A DNA stretch of 64,000 nt from the NCBI GenBank assembly GCA_027604505.1, contig JADIIX010000067.1:1-64000 (forward strand). The letters are read 5' to 3'. The translations under genes were made by a program, and so were the position numbers. Below, piece by piece: positions 33,039-44,870 of this stretch (its first letter is position 1; every line of letters starts with the position of its first letter). The stretch is from Gonapodya sp. JEL0774. Its lineage: Eukaryota; Monoblepharomycota; Monoblepharidomycetes; Monoblepharidales; Gonapodyaceae. Below the pieces are notes generated by a model that was not told the DNA's origin, ran no database searches, and worked only from the letters and a program-made list of their open reading frames with translations.

Positions 33039-34082
33039 TCACATCTCAATTGGTGTCTCGCCAATCATCTTTCCAACCCTTCGCACCCATTTCTCTCCCT
33101 TCCGCCCACTCACAGTCTTGGCGACTGTTCTCGCTCCGTCACCGACTTTTTCCACAACCTCCTTTCCGACGGCCACCGCAACTTTCTTAGGTCCCATTTT
33201 CTTGAGCACGTTCAACGCAGAGGAGCCAAGAAATCCAAGCCAGTTCATGTTGGTGGCTATGCGGGTGCGTGTCACGATGAGTGTCTCGCGGAGGGTGGAG
33301 GACTCGGTGGCGGGGGACGGGGCAATTCGGGACGATATCGGTGAAAGCAACGCCGAGCAGATGGAGGTCACACGGCGAATGATGGCAAGCGGGGCTACAA
33401 TGATAACCGTATAGAGAGTAGCAGAAACTCCAGAGAGAAATATAGATAACGGTTGCCGTTCATGGTTCTTCCGTGGGTTGTTACGTCTGAGCAACGCGTG
33501 TTTGTGCTCGGATTGGAGAGCTTTGAAAACTTCAGAGGCATTCGAGCTTCGACGAGAAACTCCAGTTACTGTAAGAGCAGGCAGAGGAGAGGTAGACGCT
33601 CCTTTCAATAGAAACAAGAGATCCTCGAGCGGTGCAGTCTCCATCCAGTCGTTCCTGTTGTTCCACAAAGTGGTATGTGCAGCTTGGTTATGATTGGATT
33701 GAAAAACGGTAGGGCCCTCATTTAAGAATTCCAATGGATTGTCCTCGTTTGCTTCGACGACTTGTTTCTTCTTGCGACGGGCCATTCGGACAGCGTCAGC
33801 AACTTTGCGCCCAAACACATTACTTTGAGCTCGATGTACTGCAACCACGCCATGACTTTCTGAGCGCGATCCTTGGCGGGAATGACCCTGGTGGCTCCTT
33901 GAGGGGTCTCTCGAATGTGCAGGTGAGTTGAACTTCACCGCCGCGGGCGTATGGCGGTGAACAAGACGATGGAGGGCTGTCTTGAAGGTTCCAGGTGCCT
34001 GCTTCTTTTCACGGTGCTCAGAGGGTGCCATATCTTCCTCAACTTGTCTCTCCGTAACGGATCGCTTTTCGCTAATGCCCAT
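33039..34082 (-). CDS. Unknown basic protein with one predicted membrane segment
   Basis: Not recognised. A single exon of 347 residues from the first in-frame ATG at 34082. The N-terminal 130 residues are Lys/Arg/His/Ser-rich (for example ARRKKKQVVEAN). The middle is polar, and a hydrophobic stretch near residues 235-255 (FLSGVSATLYTVIIVAPLAI) could be a membrane segment. The last 70 residues form an amphipathic basic region. The same frame stays open about 150 nt or more upstream and reads as plausible protein (LHAKILLSCLHGKTYYRRLN), so a 5' exon reaching about 34290 may exist, but I could not find a clean splice. It is divergent from the kinase gene at 34428. Confidence 0.7.
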   Translation of the reverse strand: MGISEKRSVTERQVEEDMAPSEHREKKQAPGTFKTALHRLVHRHTPAAVKFNSPAHSRDPSRSHQGHSRQGSRSESHGVVAVHRAQSNVFGRKVADAVRMARRKKKQVVEANEDNPLEFLNEGPTVFQSNHNQAAHTTLWNNRNDWMETAPLEDLLFLLKGASTSPLPALTVTGVSRRSSNASEVFKALQSEHKHALLRRNNPRKNHERQPLSIFLSGVSATLYTVIIVAPLAIIRRVTSICSALLSPISSRIAPSPATESSTLRETLIVTRTRIATNMNWLGFLGSSALNVLKKMGPKKVAVAVGKEVVEKVGDGARTVAKTVSGRKGEKWVRRVGKMIGETPIEM

Positions 34083-34427
34083 TAGATGGACGGGGTACGG
34101 ACAGGGCGACTTCGCATATTCGCTGATCACGGTCGGAAAACGCGGTGTATGCACTGGCAGCAACAGATCGTTCAATCGCCTGTAGTACGTTTTGCCGTGA
34201 AGGCATGAAAGTAAGATTTTCGCATGCAATTTTTCCTGGTTGACGTCGTTAGACGGGATTGAATGAAATCTGGGGGTGCTGACCTACCAGACATTTATGT
34301 GACACATCATGTTCGGTCTTCGCTTTTTCACCCGGTTCATTCGCATTCGATCATTTGATCAGGAGCGCCCAGCGGCGAGAAATCATTGCGCATCTTGTCA
34401 TTAAAGTGAAGCTGCTCACCAGAGGAT

Positions 34428-36684
34428 ATGTCGAAACCCAAGGTGAGTCTCGGAACCGTCCCGACAGCTCGGGAGCTCACAGAGTTTCGACAATATCCAG
34501 GTGGTCCAGTCGGATATTCTGAAAGAGCTTCAGTCAAATGCCATCACGAGTGTGGGAAATTATATCCTTGGAAAGACGATTGGTGAAGGTACAGTTATAG
34601 ATCGTTAGTTTTCTGCGTCAGTTCACGCGAAGGATCCCATCCCAGGCTCTTTCGGCAAAGTAAAACTCGGCTGGCACAAACTCACCTCTCAGCAAGTTGC
34701 CGTAAAGATTGTCGATAAGGCATACGCGCCAGCTGTCGTCCGGGAAATCGAAACGTGGCGAGCTCTTCGGCACCCAAACGTTGCACAGCTCTACGAAGTA
34801 TTAACCACCGAAACCAAAATCTACATGGTCACTGAGTTTGTCCCGGGTGGTGAAGCTTTCGATATGATTCTCCGCCGAGGTCGAATGGACGACAGGAGCC
34901 CCTTGGCCAAACGCCTATTTCGACAGGTCGTGGAAGCCGTCAAGTATTGTCACGATCGAAATCTTGTGCATAGAGACCTGAAACTTGAGAACGTGATGCT
35001 TACCGAGGACATGGGCAATGTAAAACTCATTGACTTCGGCTTCACTCGTGAAGTCGCGTCTCTGCCCACGCAAAAGCAACTCCTCGACACTTACTGCGGT
35101 AGCACCGCATACGCGGCACCAGAAATGATAATTGGCAAGCAGTACTTGGGACCACAGGCGGACATTTGGTCTCTTGGTGAGTTCGACGAGTTACCGTATC
35201 ATCTTTACCAACATTGGCACGAATCACGGCCATCACTCCACACAAGGCGTGATTCTTTACACTCTTGTCTGCGGGTACCTCCCCTTTGACGACGATAATG
35301 AAAACGAAATGAAAGTCCAGAAGAAGATAAAAGAGCTGGACTATGAGGTTCCAGAGTTCATCAGTGAATGTGAGCTTGCTCTATGTTCTCTCTTCGGCGT
35401 AGAACCCTTCGTATCAAAAACTTGACTTAGACTTTCGGAATACTCTGACTTCCTAACACCGTTTCAGCGTGTAGGGACCTCATCACTCGGATACTCAAAC
35501 TGGAACCTGCCGAAAGGATACCCCTTTCCGATATGTTGAGCCATCCGTGGTTTGTGGATGTACCGGCGGTGGTTTCTGGTGGAGAGTTAGCCGGTCAAGC
35601 TACCACTGAACATCAGTCTCGAACCACAAATGAGTCGTCGGGGAGCGGGGTTCAGAAGCCCATTCCAGTCGAACTCGCTCCCATTAGAACATTCGACATC
35701 GCACGCCCATCTCACAAAACTTCTGACTCATCTCTTCCCCTCTCCGGAAAGGAGTCATCGGAGCCGCCGATAACCTCTGCCGTGTTCTCTCCGTCCGCCT
35801 CTCCATCTAGTTCAACCACATCTGGCCAACCCTACCCGATTCTCCTGAATGCGTCTGAGCTCCAAATAGCCAACACTCTTGCCACAATCGGTTTCGACGT
35901 TCCCTCCATCCTCCGCTCGGTCAAGCATAACGCGTGCGATCAGGCGTCCGCGCTATGGTTTTTGCTACTCGCAAAACACGAGCTTCCCCCTGCTGTCGGT
36001 GGTGCAGAGGCTACTATGGATGAGTCGGCGACGATGAAGGGTGGGGCGTGGTCGTGGGCACGAACATTTCTCGAGAAGCAAAAAGACGGGGGACCCGCTT
36101 CAGGATCGGTTGGAAGTCTCAGTAGACCACGCCGCAAGAGCAACGAGCTGCCAGGTGTAGCTGAGGTAGGGTGCCTAGGTCCCGTCCCATCGACACCACC
36201 GGTTGTGAAGACACTCCTACCCCGCCCTGAGTTTGAAAAGCCGATACCCGTGCCAGCAGACGAGGGAGACCGTGAACCAATTACGAGGCGAGGTTTGTTC
36301 GATGTACTGCGACACGGATCGGGGTTGGCTCGTGGTGAAGGGAAAGAAGTGAAAAGAAAATCCGGGGCAGTGGTAATCGAGGAGGGTGAGGAGGAAGAAG
36401 AAGAAGAAGGACGGAAGAGGACGACTAGCGTCAGCCAGCAGTCCGGGGAACATTCTGACGTGCAAGGGATCGCACGTTCTCGGAGCACATCTGAAAGGTC
36501 CAACAGTTCTCGACAATCCGCGGCGGTGTCTTCTCGAGGTGTTTATTCGGCTCGGACTGGCACATCAGGTGCAGCTAGGGCGGGCCGTTTTGGAGTGAGG
36601 AGTGGAGCTCCAGTGGACGCACGTTCATTCAACACAGTGTCTGAAAAGGAGAGAAGTAGTGAGGGCAGTGGTTGGGAAGGGTAG
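34428..36684 (+). CDS. AMPK-related serine/threonine kinase with C-terminal UBA-like segment
   Basis: A CAMK-group kinase of the AMPK/MARK/Kin4 type. Five exons sum exactly to 657 codons: 34428-34442, 34501-34588, 34646-35176, 35247-35369 and 35468-36684. All kinase motifs are intact: glycine loop GEGSFGKVKLG (about residue 32), VAVKIVDK, catalytic HRDLKLEN (about 143), DFG in LIDFGFTRE (about 164), the activation loop LLDTYCGSTAYAAPE with the LKB1-type threonine, and DIWSLGVILYTLVCGYLPF. After the domain, residues about 381-425 form a compact helical segment (IANTLATIGFDVPSILRSV, then ALWFLLLAKHE) that looks like a UBA-type regulatory module. Long Ser/Thr-rich linkers flank it, with a Glu run near 36385. 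The likely role is polarity, cell-cycle or nutrient signalling; which yeast kinase is orthologous is not clear. Confidence 0.92.
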
Positions 36685-37136
36685 CAGTAATGCTTCAAGA
36701 GCCGTGCGTAGATGTTCCCACGCTAAAATAGGCAGTCGATATTGTACATCCATGTCTAAGTTTTGAAGCCTATTTTTTAAGGTATGTACATTTTCTGCAA
36801 ATGCAATTAGTACAGTTGCGTGCTACTCTAACTTCTGAGAAGGAGGAAGCGAGGGAGGGGCAATGGACGTCGTGATCAGTGAAATGGGACACTTCCCCAA
36901 AGGAATTCTGGAGGGGGGCGATTAAACCAGAGTTGTTGAAACGGTGGAGAGTGGAAAAGAGAACAGAAGATCTCCAAACAGTGGATGATGTGCAATTGCA
37001 ATGATTATCGCATATATATCAAGCGCGAGTGCATTCATAATCTCTCACGAGGTGGCAAAACAGGCAAGTCCTTCATACAATGACAACAGTACTTCCGACG
37101 ATTGCAGGCAATGTATCCATATCACAGTCCTGTCCA
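36685..37136. other. Convergent 3' intergenic region
   Basis: A 450-bp gap between the 3' ends of the kinase (plus) and Ubc6 (minus) genes. It is AT-richer than the flanks and contains both polyadenylation regions. No gene was seen. Confidence 0.5.
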
Positions 37137-38742
37137 TCAACTCCCTACACTACTCTCTTCTGTCCGTACAAACAAACCGATTATCAATATTGCGGCAATC
37201 ATAGTCAGCGCAAACCACAGCACGCGGTCTGGAGAAATTGTTCTTTGCGGTCGAGTGGCCGCACTTGGATGGGAGACTGGGGATGATGAGCCGTCAGTGG
37301 CGGCAGACGAGGATGAAAGAGTGTCAGAACCGCTGAAAGCGGTGGCTTCTGGCGCCGTTCGTTGCCTAAGTTCGTTTGCACGAGCTGGGGCAGCCGCTGC
37401 ACTCTGAGGCCGTGGTGCAATACCGAATGGAGACATACCAGTTATTGGTGGTTGAACAGGGGGTCGAGTGGGTGGATAAGGTGTAGGGGAGGGAACTGAG
37501 GATGGTCCATGGCCGTTTGTGTGTCCATTTGCCGCACCGACCGCGGACAATTCCAATTCCGCTTCAGCTCCAGAACCACATAGTTCAGGCCAAATCTCCC
37601 GGAATCTCGTATTCCTTGCACCACCTCCACCATTCTCCCTGTTCCACTTTTTGCTCTTCAGAGCCAGCGCGATCTTCTCTGCACGCGACGTTTGCACAGA
37701 GCCTGTGGTCGGAGTATCTTCAAGCATGAAAGAAAGCAACCCTGTTAGAATAGTTGAAACAGACCAAGCTGGGTTCCATGTGTTGGGCTGGGTCACCACA
37801 GTGTCAAACAAAGAATGAGATACTATGAGTTTCGAGGCGACAACAGGACGGTGGATAGACTTACATGGTAGTCAGACATAGTGAGACAAAGTCGAAAGTC
37901 TGGTTGGAAGCGGCCGTTCGGCTGACACGGGAATTGAAGAGTAGAAAAAGGAATAGGAGTAAATAGAACTGCAAAACCGCAAAGACCACGGGATGTCTTT
38001 CGAGGCCTCCACAAATATCATCTCTTCACAAGAATGCAAAGTCGAGAAGTAGCACATATTTGGTCGCGTCCATTTGCGCAACCTCATTCCAAGGAGCCTC
38101 ACCGTAATGATTTTAATGGCCGGCGGCTTAAAGGGATACTCTGTTGGGAAAATTAACCTTCCATGGTACTCTCCACCGGCATAGGGAGAATCAGGAGGGC
38201 CGGTAATGACATACTATTCTCCAAGAAGGGTACCACAGATGAACATGGAAAGGCAGCGGAGTGAACAAGCAATGGCAAATAACAAGGAACAGCTGAAATA
38301 CGGTGATATCACAGTCCGTGATTCCTGCTCGGGCTCTCTTGATAGTGGCCTCTTTGTGAGTTCTCATTTGCACAGCCTGCGGTTCGGACGCAACCCAGAA
38401 GTATATGTGACCTTCAAACTCGAGTAAGCGTCACTATCTCCCGTGGAGCCCCATCCGTCTACTCATGATGCACCGCAACTCATAGTTCACAGTATTCCGA
38501 CAGTCCACAGCACAGTAACTCTCGCACAATCACAAAGGACTCACATGCCATTCCAAAATATTCGACTCCAGGGGTTTAGCAATGATGTATGGTGTTGGGT
38601 TTTGTTGGAGAGCGATATATTCTGATGATCGAAGAGAACATTTGAGACTTGACGTTTTCGAAGTAGAGATGTCGCATATTGACCGCTAGCAAAAGCAGAA
38701 GTCACCTTTGGTGAGTCGCTTGTACGCAGCTTTCGTCGCCAT
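37137..38742 (-). CDS. UBC6: ER tail-anchored ubiquitin-conjugating enzyme E2 (Ubc6/UBE2J2 type)
   Basis: An E2 enzyme of ER-associated degradation, working with Doa10-type ligases. Five exons join exactly in phase: 38742-38706, 38621-38545, 38213-38103, 37921-37865 and 37787-37137, giving 310 residues. The start [20 protein letters not shown] is typical. [19 protein letters not shown] and [18 protein letters not shown] follow. The active-site cysteine is in [19 protein letters not shown], at residue 87, the same position as in yeast Ubc6. [14 protein letters not shown] and TTGSV are family signatures. A linker of about 110 Pro/Ser/Ala-rich residues leads to a C-terminal TM ([19 protein letters not shown]) that anchors the protein with its catalytic domain in the cytosol. 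Confidence 0.96.
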
Positions 38743-39236
38743 CACGGATTTGAAAGTTGGTGTCGAGGTGTAATTGTTTCTGGTTGTGTGTTCATTACTG
38801 AAACCTGATATTTCCACTGCCATATAAATGGGAACCAGTCGACCGCCAAATCACTCAACCTGATCTGTCTTCTTTCTCTTGTCTTCTATCCATCCGATAC
38901 AAGATGCAAGGATGGAGGGTGTTGGTCTTCGGATCTTGATGTGGGAATGGGAGTGGTGCCAGTCCAGACATTACAAAGAACAGACGTCTCGACAATGGAC
39001 GGCACGAGGAGCAATATGATGATGGAGATTGCGTCAACGAATACCCTCCAGCTCGTTTTCGGATGCCCCTTCTGTGTGATCCCCACTGCGAGCACAACCC
39101 AAACCAGATGGAGAACACGCAAGGTTGATTGACGGAGGTTTCTACAATGCAAAATTATACATCTAAACAGTGATTTGCAAATTTATGAGTATCCAAACAT
39201 CTTGGAACGACTTTCACGCGAGAGCTTCGCCAACAT
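38743..39236. other. Intergenic region, promoter of UBC6
   Basis: About 490 bp between UBC6 and the MFS gene, both on minus. It holds the UBC6 promoter. No open frame resembles a protein. Confidence 0.45.
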
Positions 39237-41891
39237 TCACGCTACTACCAATTCTTGCTCTCTTGAGGAACAAACTACAAGAACGTCGAGGATGTGAGCG
39301 GTAATCTGTACACAAACCAGAAAATGATCGACAAACCTCGTAATCAGTAGTGCCCCAGAAGTTGCAATCGCCGTCTTGAAGACGAGAGAGAGCGCAGATG
39401 TGAATGCATCGGTGATAAGACCTGCCACCTCCGGAGGGATGGTGCCGTCTTGGACACCGAGTTGGATTTTTGAGGGACTATTCTTGACAAACGCAATGAG
39501 CGTTTGCGCGACGCCTGCTTCCACGAGTTTTGTGTTCAAAGTGTTGGAATAGATGGTACCACACACTGTGAACATGACACAAGGTAAACACTCGTTAGCT
39601 TTGTGTCCAAATGAAACAGTTCATTGTAATTCGAATGGCTCACCAGCAATGCCGAACACTCCTCCGAGAAATTGGTAGAAGGTGAAGCTCGCTAGAACAG
39701 CAGCAACGCAAAGTTGAAGCCTCGTTCACGAGTTAACGCAGAAAAGAACCTACCAATCATTAGCGGGAGAATGCGCTGTGGCACTGCATTTTGTCCACTG
39801 CGAAAACAAGGAGAAGTTGAACGATTAGCACGTGTACGAACCGTGCAAAACTTGAAGGCAAAAGCACGAACTTGAGATTGATGCTTTGAATCTAATGATC
39901 GGAAAGTATGAAATACTCAGCGTCTTGCGCGCGTGTGTGAAAGTCAACGAAACGAACCCACCATCAAACCAATCCCCAGCCCCGAAAGCAAGAGGTATCC
40001 AACCTGCTGATCCGACCGACTCGCCGCAGTCAAGGTGGATGTCAATCCCGCCCCAACCATCACGAATGCGGCGCCAATGTGAATGGTTGGTGTCGTGTAA
40101 CCCGTTTTGGAAATGAAGAGGCCACTCGAAATCGACATGGTTACCACGCCCATGATGAAGGGGATGGTGTGTACCCCGGCTTCCGAGGCGGTGCTGCCGT
40201 TCACGACTTGGAAATAAATCGGAATGTAGTAGGCTAATGAGAAAAAGGACCACCCGAGGAGCTGAGAGGAAACGAGTTAACGGCTGCCTGTATAACGATA
40301 ATGGGTAAATATACCTAAACTCACGAATGCGCAAAACCACACTGGAATAACTGCATTGCTTTTCCAGAGCTCGAAAGGAATGATGGGGATTTTTACAACC
40401 TGAGCGACGAAATGCATGTTTGGCGGAATTTTCGTGCCTCGACACGATCAGCGTAGACGTACCTTGTTCTCTACGAAGGCGAAAACTGCAAGGCAAACCA
40501 CTGATACGACAATCATGGATATAATAGGAGCCGAGCTCCACTCATAACTGTGGAGAAAAGAGAGAACACGTTCAGGGCGACTCCAACACAAAACGCCATG
40601 GACCCTCTGACAGAACTCACTCCTCGCCACCAGCTGACAGAGCATACACGAGCAGGACTGTGGCCGCAGCGAGCCAGAATGTTCCAAGGTAATCGATTTT
40701 ACCCAACTTTTCCTTGACACTTCCCTGAGGCTGTTTCAACAGAGTGGTTACTCCGTGGAGTTTGGGAACACTGGTGACGCAGTCCGGCAAACTCACAGGT
40801 GGTAAGTTGAGGAAGAAAAGGACCACGGTGATAGCCAGCCCACCGACTGGGAGGTTGATGAAGAAACACCTGGATTACAGGGCGTACCGCGGTTGAGACA
40901 AGCACAGAAGTCCGCCATATGCACGATGAATATTCTCACCATCTCCACGACAGGTGATCGGTAAACGCTCCACCCACTACACCGCAATTTTCAAGTTAGC
41001 AAGCGAAGAAAATTAGGCTACTGATGTGGTTGAAACTTACTGAGAGGTCCGGCGACACTCGCGAGCCCAAAGCACGCCCCAATCAGGCCCTGGTATTTCG
41101 GTCGGTCCCGTAACGAAACTAGATCCGAAATAATGATGATAACCAATGGCAGCATGGCGCCTCCTCCCAGCCCAGCGATGGCGCGGCCAACAATCAAAGT
41201 GTTCATGTTTGGAGCGAGGCCACATATGAGAGAACCGATTTCGAACACCGCGATTGCCACCATGAACACTGGCTTTCGTCCAAATGCTTCGGCGAACTTC
41301 CCGTATGTGGGAATGAGGGGTACTGAGCCGAGGAAGTATGCCGTGCCCTATGCTCAATAGAGAGTGAGAACTCGTTTAGAGGGAATTGATACGGTAAGGA
41401 ATTACTTACGACCCAGCTCAGTCCCGAGAATGTTTGGAAATCCGTAACGATTGAAGGTATGGCGACAGACACGACTGGATGTTGGAACGGCACGAGATAT
41501 TGAGAATCATTTGCAGAGACCAAGAGAAAACTCTTCTTACTCACTTGTTTGGTCGAGCTGGTGGGTAGTAGCAGGTAGAGAAGAGATCATGAGTTCATGA
41601 TACGTGAACGATCGGGGCTCTCGGACTTACCGCTGCAAGGAAAACTGCGAGCGCGAGGCCCACAAAGAGCAAGACAAACTGCACAGGCGAGTATTCCATC
41701 CCATTTTCTGCCGTCCGATTACTCGGTCCCCTCGTCCTCGTCCCGCTCTCTGCGATTTCCTCTTCGCCCGTGGACAGCTCCTTGCCATCATGAATGAGCA
41801 CCTTGGCATCCACCTTTTCAAACTCGGCGGGAGGGCTTTGGGGTTCTCGAAGAGCTGCTGAATCTGTGTTTAGTGTGTCCGTAGAGGTCAT
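39237..41891 (-). CDS. MFS transporter, DHA2 (drug:H+ antiporter) type
   Basis: A 14-TM major-facilitator protein likely to export drugs, toxins or basic amino acids. The start at 41891 (MTSTDTLNTDSAALREPQSP) gives a polar cytosolic N-terminus. TM1 follows (VQFVLLFVGLALAVFLAA), then VSVAIPSIVTDF, GTAYFLGSVPLIPTYGKFAE, and motif A-like FGRKPVF. The conserved GRAIAGLGGGAMLPLVIIII, FFINLPVGGLA, LGTFWLAAATVLLVYALS, WSFFSLAYYIPIYFQ and GLGIGLMVGS follow. There are about ten introns. The last exon has IYSNTLNTKLVEAGV, PPEVAGLITDAFTSAL and a final hydrophobic helix, as in DHA2 proteins. The frame ends at 39237; an alternative last intron would end it at 39275. The substrate cannot be inferred, and no biosynthetic cluster surrounds it. 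Confidence 0.9.
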
Positions 41892-42577
41892 CGTAGGTGT
41901 ACAGTGAGTTTTGTTCACGAATCCAATCGAATGGTCTTTATATTGTTGGGAGTGAAGGGTGAAAGTACTTTACCCTAGATGGTTTGCCTCAGGCATCTGG
42001 TTGCCTGCGGCCACGTGTTAGCACCGCTTATTTTCTTTCAAACGGTCGCACTATCGGAAGTGAGCGCCCCATCAAACAGTGGCAATAATATCAGTGCTGA
42101 GTCGTCACTTCTCGGTGTATATATTCATCTGCTTCTCTTACGACCAGTTGCGACTTATTCCCTCTTCCAAACGTGCCAAGATTTATCTCATGGGGAATGG
42201 CCTTCACATCAAATCAAAAATAAATAACGTCACTGGCGCGGAGTTCCTTATTGGATGTGTACAATGTAGCCAGTTTGTTGAAACGACCATAGTATACTTT
42301 ACAACATTGAGAATGATAATTCAGAGAAAGAAGGCAGCACCAGAACATGACGTTTCCCAATTACTTCTTGCAGTCAAGACCACCTCAGCGATGTTATATT
42401 ACGAATTTGTTGATAGACCACCACTTCTGAGCAGCGCCAGGGGAATATCGAGAGTCCAAAGGCAAACATTACAGGTCACAATACGCGTCCAAAAAGTCCG
42501 AGTCCCATTCTTCACCATGGCAACTCTCAAGACAGAAACAAGAACACAATGACAGGTCAAAAATCGACGGGAGAGTG
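41892..42577. other. Intergenic region, no gene seen
   Basis: About 690 bp between the DHA2 transporter start and the cyclin 3' end. It should contain the transporter promoter. Short frames only. Confidence 0.5.
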
Positions 42578-44234
42578 CTACCACGGGTGGTTGGGTTCGG
42601 TTTCGCTGTACCCATAGTGAGTTTGGTAGTCGTCCGACGGCTCGATAACGTCCATCTCGTTCTCTTCGTTAGAATGCGATGTGTCAGGCTGCCCCAAGTC
42701 GGCTCCAAATGGGACAGATGAAGGTGCAAACGACTGAATATTTGGAGTAGGTGGGAGGGTTACCAAGCCACTGGAGACGGAGATATTGGCCAGGTGATAA
42801 GCGACATCGGGAAGGACGGAGTCGCTGGGGTCGATAAGGGACATGAGTTGAAAAAGGGAGGCGGGAGTCTATAGTAGAAGAAAAGAATGTCCAAGAAGTG
42901 AATTCAGCTGTTCAACCCATGCCATGGTGACATCTGGCACTCACCAGCAGTGTCGTTGTGGTCTGTTGACTGAGCATAAGCACGCGATCTGCGGCAACAA
43001 TCGATCCCACTGCCAAGACTGTACTGGTGAGTCCAATGAAACGAGAATACAAGACCGACAATTCCAACATGTCATGTGCGAGACGTGTGAGAATAGGTGG
43101 TAAGTCCACAGGGGTGAAGAGGCTCTCATGCTGCGACGGTGAGGACGAAGGCAGCTGGGACGTGGGTGCAAGTGCGCTGCTACTACTCGAGATTCCGCCG
43201 CTCCGTTCATCCATGCCGTAGTTTTGTTCAATAACACGTCCTGTGATAACGTCCAAAACTGCGTGAGGTCCTATCCAACTCAAATCGAAGTCAATGACTG
43301 CCAACAGCCGTCGTTCCATCTCAAATATGTCGCCTCGTGTGTATTCGTTGCAACAGAGCTCGCGAACGCGGGAGACGGTGAGCGCGCGCTTCGGAAGATC
43401 CTGATATTTTGACGCAACAAACAGGGAGACAATGCCGAGAAGCTGGCTGTTTGTCAAACATGTGGGGCATATTGGATACGGTTGGCGGTACGTTAGGCAA
43501 TCCGGGGTCGCGGACGTTGGGAAATTCAACATGATAGTTTGGCACATTCCGCTCAAACGAATGCCATTCTACAGTCACTTACAAATCGCGCGTGGGTATA
43601 CTACGCTTGCTCAAGTAGCGGTCCATATTTGAGACCGCGAGTGCAAGAGTGTGTGAGTGCAATCCCAATTGCTCCTTGATATCTGGGGGACATGTTGGCG
43701 GAAGGGTTCAATGGGAGGCGAGGCGTGAGGCAAAAAGGGGCGCAAGAGTCATCAGGACGTAGTTCTCACCAATTAGCCATTGGATGAGTGTACGACGCAC
43801 TGAAAATGGAAAGAAATGGGTCATTGTGATGCCCTGAACCTCATGTGCCTTCGGCGAAACCACTCCTTCCCCACCCACAACGTACTCTGAGAGTTCACCT
43901 CAGGCTGAAAATGGAGATAATTCGCCAGAGGAAGATTGTTGTTCTGTCGGGTGGGGAATTGAGCGTGATGGGTGAGCATCTCAGTCGCGGCATATCCTGA
44001 GTTCCTCCATAATGTGTTCATCACGCCACATCAGCTCACCTCCTCTGCGCGCAGAAACACGAGGAATGTATTTGTAAACTCAGCCCATGCATCATAAGAA
44101 GGTCCCTGTTCCGCTGAGTGCCCCAGGGTGCTGGCAGCCAACATGTCGTCACGGTGATGTCTGGTGAGTGTCGGAAGCCGATAGACAGTCTTTGCGGGGG
44201 CTGTTATCGGGGCGGGATAAGCTTCCTGTATCAT
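42578..44234 (-). CDS. Cyclin with N-terminal cyclin box (A/B-like)
   Basis: A cell-cycle regulator that should bind and activate a cyclin-dependent kinase. From the ATG at 44234 (MIQEAYPAPITAPAKTVYRL), exons give NTFLVFLRAEE, MLTHHAQFPTRQNNNLPLAN, and then the cyclin box: FQPEVNSQMRRTLIQWLIG, HTLALAVSNMDRYLSKRSI, LLGIVSLFVASKYQDLPKRA and FEMERRLLAVIDFDLSWIGP. The MRRTLIQWL (MRxxLxxWL-type) and LASKYED-like (VASKYQDLP) signatures are diagnostic. A C-terminal cyclin-fold part follows (ILTRLAHDMLELSVLYSR), and the protein ends in an acidic tail. At least six introns are needed. A destruction box was not seen in the part I could read. It could be a G1/S or mitotic type. Confidence 0.85.
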
Positions 44235-44616
44235 GTCGCAAGGCCAAGATACAGTCGCGCGGTGTTGATGGATTGTTTGTAACGGATGAGTGTGATGGTA
44301 ATATGTTACAAAAGGACTTGAATCGGGTGCCTTGGTCGAGGCCCCCCGCGCTCATTCCCTGAAATGTTACGCACCTGTGGGTAAACTTTCGCGGCAATGT
44401 CCCCGCTGCCCAAAGTGTTCCGCTTTCCGCTTTATGAGAGATTAAGGAGCCCATGTGCCGATACGCGTTTGTGTCTTTCTTTTGTTTGTTGTTCCAATTA
44501 CAATTTCGCGTTTCCTTGTGGCGAGGAAGCCCAATTTCGGGGTGGCGCAAAAAGGGAAAGCCCGAGATTTGTTTTCTTTTGTTTGTCATCATTATATGTT
44601 ATTCAGTGGAGGAAGG
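44235..44616. other. Region upstream of cyclin
   Basis: About 380 bp containing the cyclin promoter. A minus-strand open frame (44149-44592, 147 codons) overlaps the first cyclin exon in another frame and looks like chance. Confidence 0.4.
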
Positions 44617-44870
44617 CTACCTTGAGGTAGTCCAGGGAGACACGTGCGAAATGCTAAACTTCCCAAGAAAGTTGATTTCTGCATTGGGCATACAGATCAG
44701 CAGCTCTCACCATGTCGCGCCATAGGCGGAGGAGGTGGAGGAGGGACCGTGTTGTAGGAAGAAAGGATTTTGGGCTTCTTAGCAGTATACATACAGTTGC
44801 GAGTCTGGGACAGGACCTTAATCAATCCAGCCAACAGCACGGTCACAATAATAGTTGTACATGTCGCCAT
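44617..44870 (-). CDS. Possible small membrane micro-protein
   Basis: Weak candidate of 73 residues: exon 44870-44711, intron 44679-44710 (32 nt), exon 44678-44617. The ATG at 44870 is followed at once by a hydrophobic helix (TTIIVTVLLAGLIKVL), then a polar region and a run of seven prolines before the splice site. The donor is a good GTGAGA match, which is the main argument for a real gene, but the intron is very short. No family is recognised. It could also be the first exon of a longer N-terminally anchored protein. Confidence 0.3.

Noticed and set aside
44149-44592. 147-codon minus-strand frame upstream of the cyclin
   Set aside because: It overlaps the first cyclin exon in a different frame and has no recognisable features.
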